From positions 407,577 through 442,042 of the forward strand of contig WELA01001035.1 in the NCBI GenBank assembly GCA_009602735.1: a stretch of 34,466 nucleotides of DNA, read 5' to 3'. This stretch comes from Mesotaenium endlicherianum (lineage: Eukaryota; Streptophyta; Zygnematophyceae; Zygnematales; Mesotaeniaceae). The translations under genes were made by a program, and so were the position numbers. The notes under the pieces were generated by a model. It had not been told where the DNA came from. It made no database searches and worked only from the letters and a program-made list of their open reading frames with translations. How positions within the stretch are numbered: the stretch's first letter is position 1; each line of letters starts with the position of its first letter. This document shows, in pieces, positions 11,401-19,989 of the stretch.

Positions 11401-12218
11401 CTGATGGGCAGACTGAAAGAACTAACCGAGTTCTGCAGGAGGTGCTGAGAGCATATATTAACCAAAAACAAGATAATTGGGATGACCTGTTGCCTCAAAT
11501 TCAGTTTGCGGTCAACAGTGCGGTGCACGCGTCAACGGGCAAAACTCCTTTTGAACTCAGCCTGGGTAGAGTCCCTAAGTCTCCTCTAGATGTGCTAGGG
11601 GAATCTTTAACTCACCCTGAAGGGATTGACAACCCGGTCTCCCTCCAGTTAACTCAGGAGTTTGCTGACACCCTGTCAGAAGTCCAACGAAACTTGCACA
11701 CGGCCCAAGAAAACCAACAAAAATACGCTAATCAACACCGTCGGGAACTGACATTTTCCAAGGGGGATTTAGTCAAACTGCATTCTCAGCACCTGTACCT
11801 CCCTGGTGTGGTCAAGAAAAAGCTTGGCCCTGTCTGGGTCGGTCCATATTCGGTGGTCCGTCGTGTCGGTCAGAATGCTTACAAACTGAACATGTCAGCT
11901 GACTACAAGGGTCACCCGGTCTTTAATGTCTCCTTCCTGGAACCATACATCAAAGGTGATACACTGTTCACAGGTCGGTTACCTGTCCAACCGGGACCGG
12001 TCCCCGCTGTCCGGGACGGCGATCCTGAGGAATATGAGGTCGATGAGATTTTAGACGCTCGCTCGGTCCGTCGATCGTCTAAATATGTCATGAAGTACCT
12101 CATCCGATGGAAGGGTTACGATGCCTCTGGGGACACTTGGGAATTTAAAGACCAGCTGACCAATGCCAAAGGGGCGTTGAAACGGTTCCACCTTCGGGCG
12201 GCTGGGGCACCTCCCTAA
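8388..12218 (+). CDS. pol: Pol polyprotein with C-terminal chromodomain, copy 2
   Basis: Open in the -1 frame from 8388, overlapping gag by 46 nt; the first ATG is 8502 but expression is most likely by frameshift. Numbering from that ATG (1238 residues): protease with DGGAS at 76-80; reverse transcriptase with D378 and FLDD at 440-443; RNase H with D589, E639 and D664; integrase zinc domain H805, H812, C842, C845; integrase core D875, D936 and E972 ([13 protein letters not shown]); chromodomain from about 1177, with [13 protein letters not shown] and DTWE, so the aromatic cage that reads methylated histone H3 looks complete. The protein would process itself, copy element RNA to DNA in the particle and insert it in the nucleus, with the chromodomain steering to heterochromatin. 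No stops or shifts seen. Confidence 0.96.
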   Translation, partial: GQEKRPAFKRQQQSVIQSTDCEDARDSESSLAALVAGIMGPAELDSLCMPDNQIKETISNIDVQRVHTLDALVPPDVQHFFATSGEQCESQEKTVPPILLHCMIAGRKVRAFVDGGASHTFIHKDLVKRLRLPTVTQGNRKIFLGDASSIPGGVITKPIEVQLGSGIAVLTETLTFEVLNTGFYDLVLGRSWLNRHQAEVCWSRGTVKVRGASDGQTDLAPTSALPLVLCGWQMKEKKRLPEGCKLLNAMEFVKSWNQKEDRMFCLLLREVPPQPEEVVEKKVHPPEHPTAANIVAQYTDVFNMPPGLPPKREVDHRIDLLPGSQPPWQRTYGLSYLESEELKTQIAELEENGYISPSKSPYGAPILFVKKKDGSMRMCVDYRALNRITVKNKYALPRIEDLLDTLSGAKVFSKIDLKSGYHQIRIAEGDEHKTAFRTRYGHYEFNVMPFGLTNAPATFMGAMNDIFRPYLDKFVQVFLDDILIFSKDEAQHTEHLKKVLDTLRKNHLYAKMSKCDFFKESIEFLGHVVSKEGISVDPKKVQTIRDWPVPQSVSEVRSFLGLANYYRRFIENYSTKASKLTDLTKKDIGYVWGEEQQAAFQTLKDALCSAPVLAVYDPSKPVQVVTDASDFAMGAILLQPADKTTKDGKVRQEWHPVLYESMKFNPAEINYSVHDKELLAIIHVLKQWRAYLHGKAFKVITDHLALTHFQKKSKLSRRENRWSQMLEQFQVQIDYKPGKLNPADALSRRPDLQERNFSQHAVDKVLCALTSLKVKKSFLEQLRKAYLSDPTFEPSPTTGMCRATALGYKLKGGVWVTETTSGRLKLVIPNNLEIRSLLLSQAHDSLLGGHLGQAKTVGKLAKHYHWEGLPREVLKYVKSCDQCQRNKSRHTPPGGLLQPLPIPAGRWETISMDWVVSLPRTANGHDSILVVVDKLTKMVIFIPTTVKVTALETARQFYNHVVCQHGLPSNIISDRDSKFTSKFWRALMGLMGVKQLLSTANHPQTDGQTERTNRVLQEVLRAYINQKQDNWDDLLPQIQFAVNSAVHASTGKTPFELSLGRVPKSPLDVLGESLTHPEGIDNPVSLQLTQEFADTLSEVQRNLHTAQENQQKYANQHRRELTFSKGDLVKLHSQHLYLPGVVKKKLGPVWVGPYSVVRRVGQNAYKLNMSADYKGHPVFNVSFLEPYIKGDTLFTGRLPVQPGPVPAVRDGDPEEYEVDEILDARSVRRSSKYVMKYLIRWKGYDASGDTWEFKDQLTNAKGALKRFHLRAAGAPP
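8409..8450 (+). promoter_or_regulatory. -1 ribosomal frameshift signal between gag and pol
   Basis: The heptamer TTTAAAA (8409-8415) is phased T TTA AAA in the gag frame, the canonical X XXY YYZ form. A 7-nt spacer follows, then a perfect 10-bp hairpin: 8423-8432 pairs with 8441-8450 around an 8-nt loop. A slip back by one base continues in the pol frame at AGA 8415-8417, and that frame is open from 8388 to 12218. The gag TAA lies at 8431-8433. Seven loop bases (8433-8439, ATCCAGT) are also complementary to ACTGGAT at 8516-8522, so a long-range pseudoknot is possible. Confidence 0.88.
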
Positions 12219-12268
12219 CAGTCATTTCAGTTGACACGGGAAGGTGACAGGAGGTCCTGTCTCCATAT

Positions 12269-12340
12269 AAGTTGGAGGGGGATGTGACAGTTAGTGACAG
12301 TTGTGACAGGCAGCCCACCTTTAAAATTAAGTTGGAGGGA
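12269..12340 (+). repeat. Two internal polypurine-tract-like copies upstream of ORF3
   Basis: AAGTTGGAGGGGGA (12269-12282) and AAGTTGGAGGGA (12329-12340) repeat the true polypurine tract next to the 3' LTR (14283-14294). The first is followed directly by TGTGACAG, which looks like an LTR start. Between and around them are several GTGACAG repeats. Copy 3 has the same two sites. Confidence 0.75.
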
Positions 12341-12510
12341 GTGGTATTCTCTGATCACCATATTACACACTCAACCTGCGCTCACACTCACTTGCTCTCT
12401 AACTCAATTTTCCCTTATATTCACTCACACCAGGTATTCCACACTAGGAACTCTCCCGATCGCGTTCCTCTTCATCAAGGGCACTCAGTAGCGGCAAAAT
12501 ATCATGACTT

Positions 12511-12541
12511 CACTAACTGCATTGTGTTTATGATTGAGCAG
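12511..12541 (+). promoter_or_regulatory. Putative branch point and 3' splice site in front of ORF3
   Basis: CACTAAC (12511-12517) is a near-perfect branch-point sequence. Twenty-four bases after its A is CAG (12539-12541), followed by G and the ORF3 ATG (12543). The same elements are kept in copy 3 (minus strand, about 23570-23599). Donor candidates are G|GTAAGT at 6902-6908 in the LTR and TATG|GTAAGG at the gag start. The first would leave ORF3 with its own ATG first; the second would place the gag ATG out of frame. Confidence 0.45.
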
Positions 12542-12542
12542 G

Positions 12543-14210
12543 ATGACTCAAAAGTCGGAACTCAAGAGGAAGAGAAGGGCGGAAGAGGCACATGCAGAAT
12601 ACTTGCAATTCCGTGGAGACATCGAATCATCTTCCATCTCCGCTCGGGAATCACAACGACTCCAACAACAGCGGGAGGCACAGAAGAAGAAGGAGGAGGA
12701 GGAACAGGCCAGACTGAGGCAGGAAGAAATGGACAGAAAAGCTGCAGAGGAGGCCAAGAAAGCAGAGGAGGAGAGGCAAGCTGAGGAGAAGCGGAAGCAG
12801 CAGGCTGAAGAAGAAGAACAGAGGAGAATCAGCAGCTACCGCTACACGGTGCTGGGCAAGGGCTTTGATCTACTGGAGGAGGCCTTCAAGTATGCCCAGA
12901 GAAGTCGCAGTGAGTCGCAGAAGGAAATCCTCCAGAAGGAAGGGGAGACATCCGAAAACTTTGACAAGTATATAGAGGTCGGCACAGGGCTCCTCCTCTA
13001 CCACGATTACGCCAGGATGGTAGGATATACCATCGGAGAGGCCAAGGCAATGGCCCAGGTGAACGAAGCAGGAGCTGTCTCGATTCCTGGTATCTGGGGG
13101 GCAGATAGGGTCATCAGGATGATCCCCATGGACGCGGACAGCTTCAAGGACTCAACACCCCACAACAGGTTCAAGGCCATGTACAATGAGGTGGAGAGGA
13201 GGAGCTGGGAATTCTTGGCCAGGGAAACCAGTCAGCTGGACTTTGCAGGGCACTGGTACCCTTGTACTCTCAAAAAGACAGACGCTGCCTTCTTCCAAAA
13301 GCCCACTGATTGGCGGTGGATGACCATCAACATGAGGGACCAGCAGAATGACAGGGCGACGGATGAGGATTTCCTGACAGACCTAAAGGGGAACATAGTA
13401 TTGCCCCCTCACATTGCGGCTTGGGACCCAAGATTGGATGGAGTCAGAGACTGCATGAGCCAAGAGATGCAGGGGGACAGAAGCAGGGCCCGAGAGTCAT
13501 TCTCAAAAGGGAAGCACGCTTATGCCAAATGGGCAAGTAAGCAGGGGGAAAAGGACCTCTATGCGGTCCGGACTCAGCAGCCCCCACCAGCACCCAAAAG
13601 GGGAAGGTCAGTAGGATATTCTTTTTCTCGGGAAGAGCTGGAGCAGCGGACAGAGGAGACCCCAGAAGTCTCAGAGGAACCCGGGGACGGCGAGGAGGCG
13701 GAGTCGGAGGAAGACGAGGAGGAAGGCGAGGAGGAGGACACTAGCCCCGCCGTGATCCTGACACCTGCCACATCCCCTGTAAGGGAGAAGACGGGGTGGG
13801 CCCCGCCGCAACTCGCTCAAGAGGAGGATATCACTTGGCTGGGGACTGCCAGAGGACAGAGCCCATCTCCAGGCAAGGAGACCCAGTCGGACAGGGCAGA
13901 CAGGAGGGCTGCTCGGGAGATAGCCAGAGGCCTGCCAGCATCTCCCTTGCAGAGAGGGCATGTACCCTTGGCTCATGTCATGCAACATCCTTCTGGGATG
14001 CCGATATACGTACCTGTCAGTTTGAGGGCTGCCCAGGAGAAGGCTGCCTCCCTTCAGTTGCAGACTGTGCAAGAGGAAACAGCCCAGTTACTGCGTTCTC
14101 CGCCGGGTCCTTACACGGAACCCCCTTCTCTGACAGGCTTCAGAAGACCCCAAGACAGGAGGAGGTCCGGCTCCCCTGAGTATAGGACCTCAGGGACACC
14201 TCCCTCCTAA
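12543..14210 (+). CDS. ORF3: extra retrotransposon protein of unknown function
   Basis: A 555-residue protein starting MTQKSELKRKRRAEEAHAEY. I do not recognise a known family. Residues ~8-95 are almost all E, K, Q, R and A, a long charged coiled coil. Residues ~98-340 look folded, with FKYAQRSRSESQKEILQ, LLLYHDYARMVGYT and VLPPHIAAWDPRLDGV. A basic patch PAPKRGRSVGYS could be a nuclear signal. A strongly acidic stretch (EEAESEEDEEEGEEED) follows, then a Pro/Ser-rich tail with a block HVMQHPSGMPIYVPVSLRAA. No signal peptide or membrane helix is seen, so it is not an envelope protein. Copy 3 keeps the same architecture with mainly conservative replacements, which argues for past selection on the protein. 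It sits 324 nt after pol, in the place env has in retroviruses. Antisense or accessory gag-like roles are only possibilities. Confidence 0.85.
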   Translation: MTQKSELKRKRRAEEAHAEYLQFRGDIESSSISARESQRLQQQREAQKKKEEEEQARLRQEEMDRKAAEEAKKAEEERQAEEKRKQQAEEEEQRRISSYRYTVLGKGFDLLEEAFKYAQRSRSESQKEILQKEGETSENFDKYIEVGTGLLLYHDYARMVGYTIGEAKAMAQVNEAGAVSIPGIWGADRVIRMIPMDADSFKDSTPHNRFKAMYNEVERRSWEFLARETSQLDFAGHWYPCTLKKTDAAFFQKPTDWRWMTINMRDQQNDRATDEDFLTDLKGNIVLPPHIAAWDPRLDGVRDCMSQEMQGDRSRARESFSKGKHAYAKWASKQGEKDLYAVRTQQPPPAPKRGRSVGYSFSREELEQRTEETPEVSEEPGDGEEAESEEDEEEGEEEDTSPAVILTPATSPVREKTGWAPPQLAQEEDITWLGTARGQSPSPGKETQSDRADRRAAREIARGLPASPLQRGHVPLAHVMQHPSGMPIYVPVSLRAAQEKAASLQLQTVQEETAQLLRSPPGPYTEPPSLTGFRRPQDRRRSGSPEYRTSGTPPS

Positions 14211-14260
14211 GGGCAGCAGGCTGGGGATAAGAGGGACAGCACGCTGTTATTAGTGTTAGT

Positions 14261-14277
14261 GTTGTCGAGGCGACAAC
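14261..14277 (+). other. Conserved hairpin next to the polypurine tract
   Basis: GTTGTCG AGG CGACAAC forms a perfect 7-bp stem with a 3-nt loop, 5 nt before the polypurine tract. Copy 3 keeps stem and position with loop AGT (minus strand, 21821-21805). ORF3 ends 50 bp upstream. Confidence 0.7.
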
Positions 14278-14282
14278 ATGAT

Positions 14283-14294
14283 AAGTTGGAGGGA
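14283..14294 (+). promoter_or_regulatory. Polypurine tract of copy 2
   Basis: AAGTTGGAGGGA lies one base before the TG of the 3' LTR, the expected site for plus-strand priming. Confidence 0.8.
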
Positions 14295-14295
14295 T

Positions 14296-14622
14296 TGTAA
14301 TGAATCAGTATACTGGTTGATATAATATTCATTTAAATAATATAGTTAAATAAGTTCAGCCTGCTGAACTCTAGTTAACAATCAGTCTGCTGGACTTTAT
14401 ACTTAATATCAGTTTAATGACTTGGCCGGAAGTAGCAGGCTGAGGTCACCTTAAGTCAGCTTGCTGACACATTCTTTGACAGCCAGCTGACTTCCGTACT
14501 CGGTAGCAGCGAACTGCCTCGATATGCATCTAAGTGTGGTATGCTAGATGAATGGCCAGATGACATCCCTATGATGGATGGCGATTCGGGATGATGGGAG
14601 ATGGCGGTGGATTTGGTTAACC
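14296..14622 (+). repeat. Partial 3' LTR on the left side of an assembly gap
   Basis: Starts TGTAATGAATCAG and stops at a run of ten Ns (14623-14632). The stretch 14274-14622 is repeated almost base for base at 14633-14981; I see two differences (GATGGG against GATAAG). This is best explained as two overlapping contig ends that were not merged, not as a second LTR. Confidence 0.85.
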
Positions 14623-14654
14623 NNNNNNNNNNCAACATGATAAGTTGGAGGGAT

Positions 14655-15376
14655 TGTAATGAATCAGTATACTGGTTGATATAATATTCATTTAAATAAT
14701 ATAGTTAAATAAGTTCAGCCTGCTGAACTCTAGTTAACAATCAGTCTGCTGGACTTTATACTTAATATCAGTTTAATGACTTGGCCGGAAGTAGCAGGCT
14801 GAGGTCACCTTAAGTCAGCTTGCTGACACATTCTTTGACAGCCAGCTGACTTCCGTACTCGGTAGCAGCGAACTGCCTCGATATGCATCTAAGTGTGGTA
14901 TGCTAGATGAATGGCCAGATGACATCCCTATGATGGATGGCGATTCGGGATGATAAGAGATGGCGGTGGATTTGGTTAACCGAGGTCCTACCAATGTGGT
15001 TAACTCCCGGGTAGGCGGTGCCATCGCACTGACCGTTGAACAGTAAACTCATTCCATGTACATATGCTAGGCATTGCTCTCGAGTTCGGCATTCGAAAAC
15101 GAGGCCAACTCTCTTGTACAGCTTACTGAGAGAGATCTGAATCCAAGGCGAGAAGCCATTGATACGCACTGTCTTCTTATCCTGCTTATGTATGAGTTTA
15201 TTGATTTGCATTATTGATGCTAGTTTACTCGCATTTGACTTACGAGTATTATTCGCTGCTAGTGTGTTGTCCTTTGCCGTTTTAACCAGTTAACGGAAAA
15301 TACCATAAAGATTACTTGCTGATATAAAGATCTTTATTAATTGTTAATCGCCTATTTGGTAAGTCGATTCATTTCA
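14655..15376 (+). repeat. 3' LTR of copy 2
   Basis: 722 bp from TGTAATGAATCAG to CGATTCATTTCA, preceded by a second reading of the polypurine tract after the gap. It differs from the 5' LTR at about 30 positions by eye, with no length change. It is followed by CGGGC, the partner of CGGGT before the 5' LTR. Confidence 0.93.
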
Positions 15377-16248
15377 CGGGCTCAGCACTGGATCAACCTA
15401 TTAGTACAAGAATACGACCTTAATGAGGGGCGGTTGGACTTGCTCTCTATGGCTCTCTCTGTGGTAATCTCCCTTTATTTTAGCACAAATCCAATAGGTA
15501 GGGCACTATTGGTAATATGCGTACAACCGGATACTTGGTGCATACGAAAGAGTACTGTACGCCACTAGAAAGCATGTGGCGAGTATCAATATCACACTTC
15601 TATTAGTGGGGTGTAACGTAGCCTTACCCCATGTGCCACCCGCTAACCACTGGTTAGGTCAACCGGTAGACTCTGTAATGAATTGACTAGTCCATGTTGC
15701 CTCTAATTTGCGGTGGCAAGGCGTGTCTGAGTGTCGATAGGCAACATTGTGTCCAGGAGGATCTCATGGCAGCTCAAAAGTGGTCTTGTGAGTGGTTTGG
15801 GCACTAGCACAACTCGGGTCTGAAGAATCCTAGCTGTCTGATCCTCACCTACAATCCCGAACCCCCCACTGATACAAGTCTCATCTGAGCAATTTAACAA
15901 GAAGCAGCCTACGCTAGAGCCTATGCAGTAAAACCTTCCTGACAATTATGCAAAAGAAATTGATTAAGAAAAACTCTCAGTGAAGAATTGAGAAAATCTA
16001 GCTTGCAATAAAAAATTGGCAAGCTTATTTAAAGGTGACATGCCCATCCAAACCAACATAGGTTGCTGTAAATTTTGGAATTTTATAAGGTTGTATTATT
16101 AAAGTAAAGCGAAAGCCATTGAAGGGAATCTTAAAATTCTATTTTTCTTGGCATTTGCTTCAAGTGATTTTTACATATTTTGTGAAATTGTCAGCATAGG
16201 CAAGGTATAGCTCATAAGTTTCTTAGTATTTAAGTTGCTCTTCCTTTT

Positions 16249-16460
16249 AGTTGCCCAGTATTACCCAATCCAAACCTCTAATTTCATTTGTGAATTTACA
16301 ACTTATAAGTTGGGGCTTTTCCCCCTGCTTAAGGGGGGATTTTACCCACAACACTTAGGTCAGTTAGCTTCAGTTGGGGAGTATATCCTCCCTTTGTCCC
16401 TTATTGTTTTGGTCATTTTGACGTTTAGCGTCTACCAATAGCCCCTGTTGCGACAGCAAG
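16249..16460 (+). repeat. Dispersed repeat, member A
   Basis: This stretch matches the reverse complement of 29718-29968. Shared blocks include TAGTTGCCCAG, ATTTACAnCTTATAAG, a GGGCTTTTC/CCCTG block, TTAAGGGGGG, CCCACAnCA and TCTCCCTT or TCCTCCCTT, in the same order. Both members are diverged and have small indels. The repeat class is unknown; it may be the leader or LTR end of another retroelement. Confidence 0.6.
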
Positions 16461-16479
16461 GAGCTTGCATAAGAAGGAC

Positions 16480-16728
16480 ATGCAAGTCCTACTTTTGAGA
16501 ACCTATAATGACTTGGTCCTCACGAGAAAAAAGTTACTCCTAGGAAATTGGGAATTGGAACATGAAAGATTTGTTGCAATCCAACCTAAGAAGGGGCCAG
16601 GCAAAATCCACTTATATATGCAATTGAGAAGTGGTCAAATATACCATGCTGTGACGCCTGAAGAAAATTCTGACAAAAGCAAAAGTCTACGAGAAAGTAA
16701 GACATCTGAGGTTCTCGACAACCCGTAG
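16480..16728 (+). other. Short ORF of doubtful coding status
   Basis: An 82-residue frame from ATG, MQVLLLRTYNDLVLTRKK, ending in a stop. It is basic, without a recognised domain, and lies just after dispersed repeat A. It may be a gag remnant of the element that owns the repeat, or chance. Confidence 0.15.
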
Positions 16729-17399
16729 GATGAGCAGACGTTGGAAGACAAATGGCAAAAAAACGTCACAAATAATAAAAACCCTCACAACAAGCAATTT
16801 CACTTTGAGACAAGTCCAAAGCTTAACGCCCCAAGACTGAAGTTACGCCCATCTTCGCCTAGGGTGTAGACGAGTTGTTCCTACGCTAAGCCAAGAAAAG
16901 GTGGAGAAATGGAATTCTCCACGGCAGGCAAAGATGGTATTTCTATGCCAAATGGAAAAGAATTTGCTCGGAACAAATCTGCACCCCTCAAGCGGAGAAT
17001 TTTCTCCGCCACATCCAATGTACGCCACTCGTAGTTTCTGATTTCTTCCAAGCCCCTAAATGTGGTCATAGGTTCCATCTCCCTTAATTGCCACTGATTA
17101 ACACTAGCTTTACGGTGGGTCCTTTTTTGGTTCTGGAACCATAATTTGTCCCATAACTAGGTCATTTTCTACGGGCCCTAACCTTAATTTATTTTTCTCC
17201 AAATTACCTGAAAATAGGCTCCCTAGGAGCACTAACACGTGAACCCTACCGGCAAATTAGAGACAGGGCAAACGGACAAGTATCGACGGAGATACTTCAA
17301 ATTGCCGGCCAAGAACAGTGCTAAGTTTGGTTCGATATTCACCTTCACTTTCGATCTTTTTCACTCTCAGTTGATTGTCGATTGCAGACTCAAACAGCC

Positions 17400-18854
17400 A
17401 TGGCTGCCATGGCTTCTTCTTGTACAAGCTTTGTAGTAGAGGTAGGCACTAAGATACTCACTCCTAGCAAGATTTGGGGTGAGAGTTGGGCTGCGCAAGA
17501 GTTCGGAGAGCACTATGAAGAGTTCTTTTTGGTAGGAATTCTTGAAGAAGAGGTGCATAAAACAAAGGAAACCAAGTATAAAATCTACTTTGGGTACGAT
17601 GGGGAGTACAAAACATGGGGTCGCAAGCAGATACTACAATATGTGCCCATTGTACCCGAGTTTAGGTGGTTTTGCCCTTATGAGGGAGTAGTGAGGGTGG
17701 AGGCTTCTTCTATCCCAATTTTGCAAGAAACTAGCAGTAGAGCATTTCAAGTGAGACCTGTCACTCCTGTCACTCAAAGCACCCCTGAAGTCACTGATAC
17801 ACCACAAGCAGATGCATCTGAGGCTGAGACAGAGTCAGACTCGGCCTTAGATCCTGCAGAATCAAGGCGAAAGAGAGGTAGACCTGCAAAACAGACTGGA
17901 CCAGACATGAGTGTGCCCTGCAATAGAGAGGAGAGGAAAAACAGAGTGGTAGTGGCAAGAGAGCGTGCAAAGAAGAGAGCACACAAAGGCTACAGGAAGA
18001 AGAAGAATAGGGTCTCAGATGAAGAAGAATTCAGCAGTGACTCGGAGCTGGAGTCCGAAGGTGAGCCCCTGGTGGCAACTCAAGATGAAGAACAAGTGCT
18101 GGAGCCTGTGACGCCTGTGGAGCCAGCAAATAGAGGAGGAGAAGAGTACAGCTGGAGACCTGCAGAGGAAGGTGAAGTGCCCCCATGGTTGGTTAAGCCT
18201 GTCAGTACTGTGGGCACAGGCCTGGTCAGAGTCAGTACCAGGCTGTTTCATACATTCAGCCCATTTGCTGTGCTTTGTCTCTTGGTTGGTATAGAGTGGT
18301 ATGACCAGATGGCTGCTGCAACAAATGAGTATGCTCAAAATGAAGGTGCTAAGAAATGGGTCATTCTTACCACCAGTGAGCTCATTCTGTGGCATGGGCT
18401 ATGCATTGCTATGGCACTCAACCCTTTGCCTAGGTATACAATGTATTGGAGAAGTGACAATTTTGATCCTATACTATTTCCAGCTTTTGGAAAGTACATG
18501 TCCAGAGATAGGTGGGTCCAGATAAAGTCCTACTTGCACATCATTTCAAATGCTGGTAGAGATGTGTTTCCTACAGCTTCTGGAGAATATAGGTTGTGGC
18601 AGTGTCAGCCATTCATAGACTTGCTCAAGAGTACATTCAAGCAATACCATAATCCAGGTGAGCACTTGACTATAGATGAGCGGTTTATCCCGACTAGAAA
18701 CAGACAATGCCCAGTCCGGGTGTATTGCCCAAAAAAGCTTTATAAGTTTGGTATTGAGTTGTTTACTTTGGTTGACAATACAACATACTATTGCTACGAT
18801 TTTGTAGTATTTGACAAGGTCAAGAGACCAGGCAGGACTACTACGGTTGTGTAG
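17400..18854 (+). pseudogene. piggyBac transposase, N-terminal part (core truncated)
   Basis: Starts at ATG 17400 in a good context (GCCATGG), 484 residues. Residues ~15-85 (GTKILTPSKIWGESW, YKIYFGYDGEYKTW) resemble a small Tudor-like fold, which is a weak call. Then come an AT-hook-like RRKRGRPAKQ, a basic stretch and an acidic stretch. From about 295 the piggyBac core starts (GIEWYDQMAAATNEYAQ) and reaches the first catalytic Asp in LTIDERFIPTRN, followed by PKKLYKFGIELFTLVD. The core then stops at PGRTTTVV and a TAG. The expected second and third catalytic Asp regions are absent from the DNA. Confidence 0.9.
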
Positions 18855-19312
18855 AGACAGAGCAGGTCGCTAGGAAGTGGTGGCACCGCTTGTACTGGGG
18901 CCTGTTTAACGGTGCCATTGCAAATGCATACATCTTGTATGAGCTGGCTCACCCTGGTGCTGACAGATTTTCTTTCATGTTGCGGCTAGTGAAAGAGATG
19001 TCGGAGTGGGTACATCCTCGCGACAGGCAGACAAGATCAAGTTCAGCAGGAGCTTCTGGAGAGCAGAGATGGACTGGCAGGCACTTCCCAAACAAGGTCA
19101 ACAAAGGAGAGAGAAGGTCTTGTGTAGTGTGCTCTGCTAAGAAGTTTGACAAAGGGGCTGCAGGCAGGAAGAGTAGATGTCAGTACATATGTATGCCCTG
19201 CAACGTCATCTTGCACCCTAGTCCCTGCTTTGAGATCTACCACACTACCAAGAACATTGACCATTTGGATGTAGGCAGGAAGAGGTTGCCTAATGGCTGC
19301 CCTAAGAAGTAG
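18842..19312 (+). pseudogene. piggyBac transposase, C-terminal part in another frame
   Basis: Directly behind the break, the +2 frame reads VETEQVARKWWHRLYWGLF and NGAIANAYILYEL, the conserved end of the piggyBac core. A Cys/His-rich tail follows: CVVC, then CQYICMPC and HPSPCFEIYH, the C-terminal zinc-binding domain that contacts the transposon ends. About 150 residues of core are missing between the two parts with a frame change, so the protein cannot cut DNA. No intron can explain it, since there is no DNA between the parts. Confidence 0.88.
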
Positions 19313-19989
19313 TACCATTGGTAGCAATAAAGACTCAAAATACATTTTTTTTGCACACATTATGTGCTCTAAACTTCAATTTTGACGACTCGTCCATGGG
19401 GCCTAATGTGGTAGAAGTCATTATTTTCGCTTGACATAATTTTACTGCTCTTGTGTAATAGGATGGTAGAGTACCTTGTTATGAATGCTCCGAAACTTAT
19501 TTGAATGCATTCCATCAAGTTTTGGAAATTATATGACCCATTTAGTGAAGCTGCATGGTGCATCTCTTAGTGAAAGTATGGGACCAGGTCCAAAAAGCTG
19601 GTGTCAGTTTTGGGCCTAAACTTTAGCATGTTAGCGTATACAAAGTATTGAATGAAATGAAAATCCGTCAAGTGCAGTGTGGTCACTACATCAGGATGTA
19701 TGCTAGAAAAAATCAGGACCTTGAATTCTGTTGTACTTCTCCGCATATTGCGCCCAAAAGAAATGTACCTTTTGCGGGTCACACGTGTATTACCTTTCAA
19801 GTACAAAAAAGTACAATGAAAAATGCCGCAAAAATCGGAAAAAGTACATTGCCAGAATCCTTATTCAAAGGACATTTCAAATATATATCACTTTCACATA
19901 CCACATAAGTACTCTATTTATCATTAGCATCCAAAGAAGGGCTATTATGAGGTTGGTTTTGGTCCCAGTGGCAGTAAAGCTAGTGTTAA

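Larger units (their letters stand above)
6199..15376 (+). mobile_element. Chromodomain Ty3/gypsy LTR retrotransposon with extra ORF3, copy 2 (complete)
   Basis: Order: 5' LTR, primer-binding site, gag, -1 frameshift signal, pol with chromodomain, ORF3, polypurine tract, 3' LTR. The outer 5 bp are CGGGT (6194-6198) and CGGGC (15377-15381), a 5-bp target duplication with one change. By eye the two LTRs differ at about 30 of 722 positions (~4%), so the insertion is not brand new. The copy is close to complete: pol and ORF3 are open, and the only coding lesion seen is a TGA in gag. An assembly gap and a duplicated overlap (14274-14981) inflate its apparent length by about 359 bp. Confidence 0.95.
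15377..17097. other. Non-coding interval between copy 2 and the piggyBac element
   Basis: About 1.7 kb, mostly AT-rich, with no gene I can support. It holds one member of a dispersed repeat (16249-16460) and a short ORF at 16480-16728. The rest shows no recognisable structure. Confidence 0.5.
17102..19985 (+). mobile_element. piggyBac transposon with TTAA target site and internal deletion
   Basis: TTAA stands on both sides (17098-17101 and 19986-19989). The ends are inverted: the left begins CACTAGCTTTAC (17102-17113), and the right end read on the minus strand begins with the same 12 bases (19985-19974). Inside, TGGGTCC on the left and TGGGACC on the right continue a weaker match. The element is 2884 bp and carries a piggyBac-family transposase reading. 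TTAA duplication is the hallmark of this superfamily, so ends and gene support each other. Confidence 0.93.

Noticed and set aside
12272..12784. 170-residue ORF overlapping the ORF3 start
   Set aside because: It is the alternate frame of the pol 3' region and ORF3; it is not kept in copy 3.
12543..14210. ORF3 as an envelope gene
   Set aside because: No signal peptide, no transmembrane helix, no cysteine pattern; composition is coiled coil and acidic or Pro-rich.
14296..15376. Tandem LTR pair at the end of copy 2
   Set aside because: The left part is the same sequence as the right, interrupted by Ns; an unmerged contig overlap is simpler.
15672..15690. Another LTR start (TGTAATGAATTGACT)
   Set aside because: The likeness ends after about 11 bases and nothing LTR-like follows.
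19567..19985. Small ORFs in the piggyBac right end
   Set aside because: Short, unrecognised, in AT-rich subterminal sequence.
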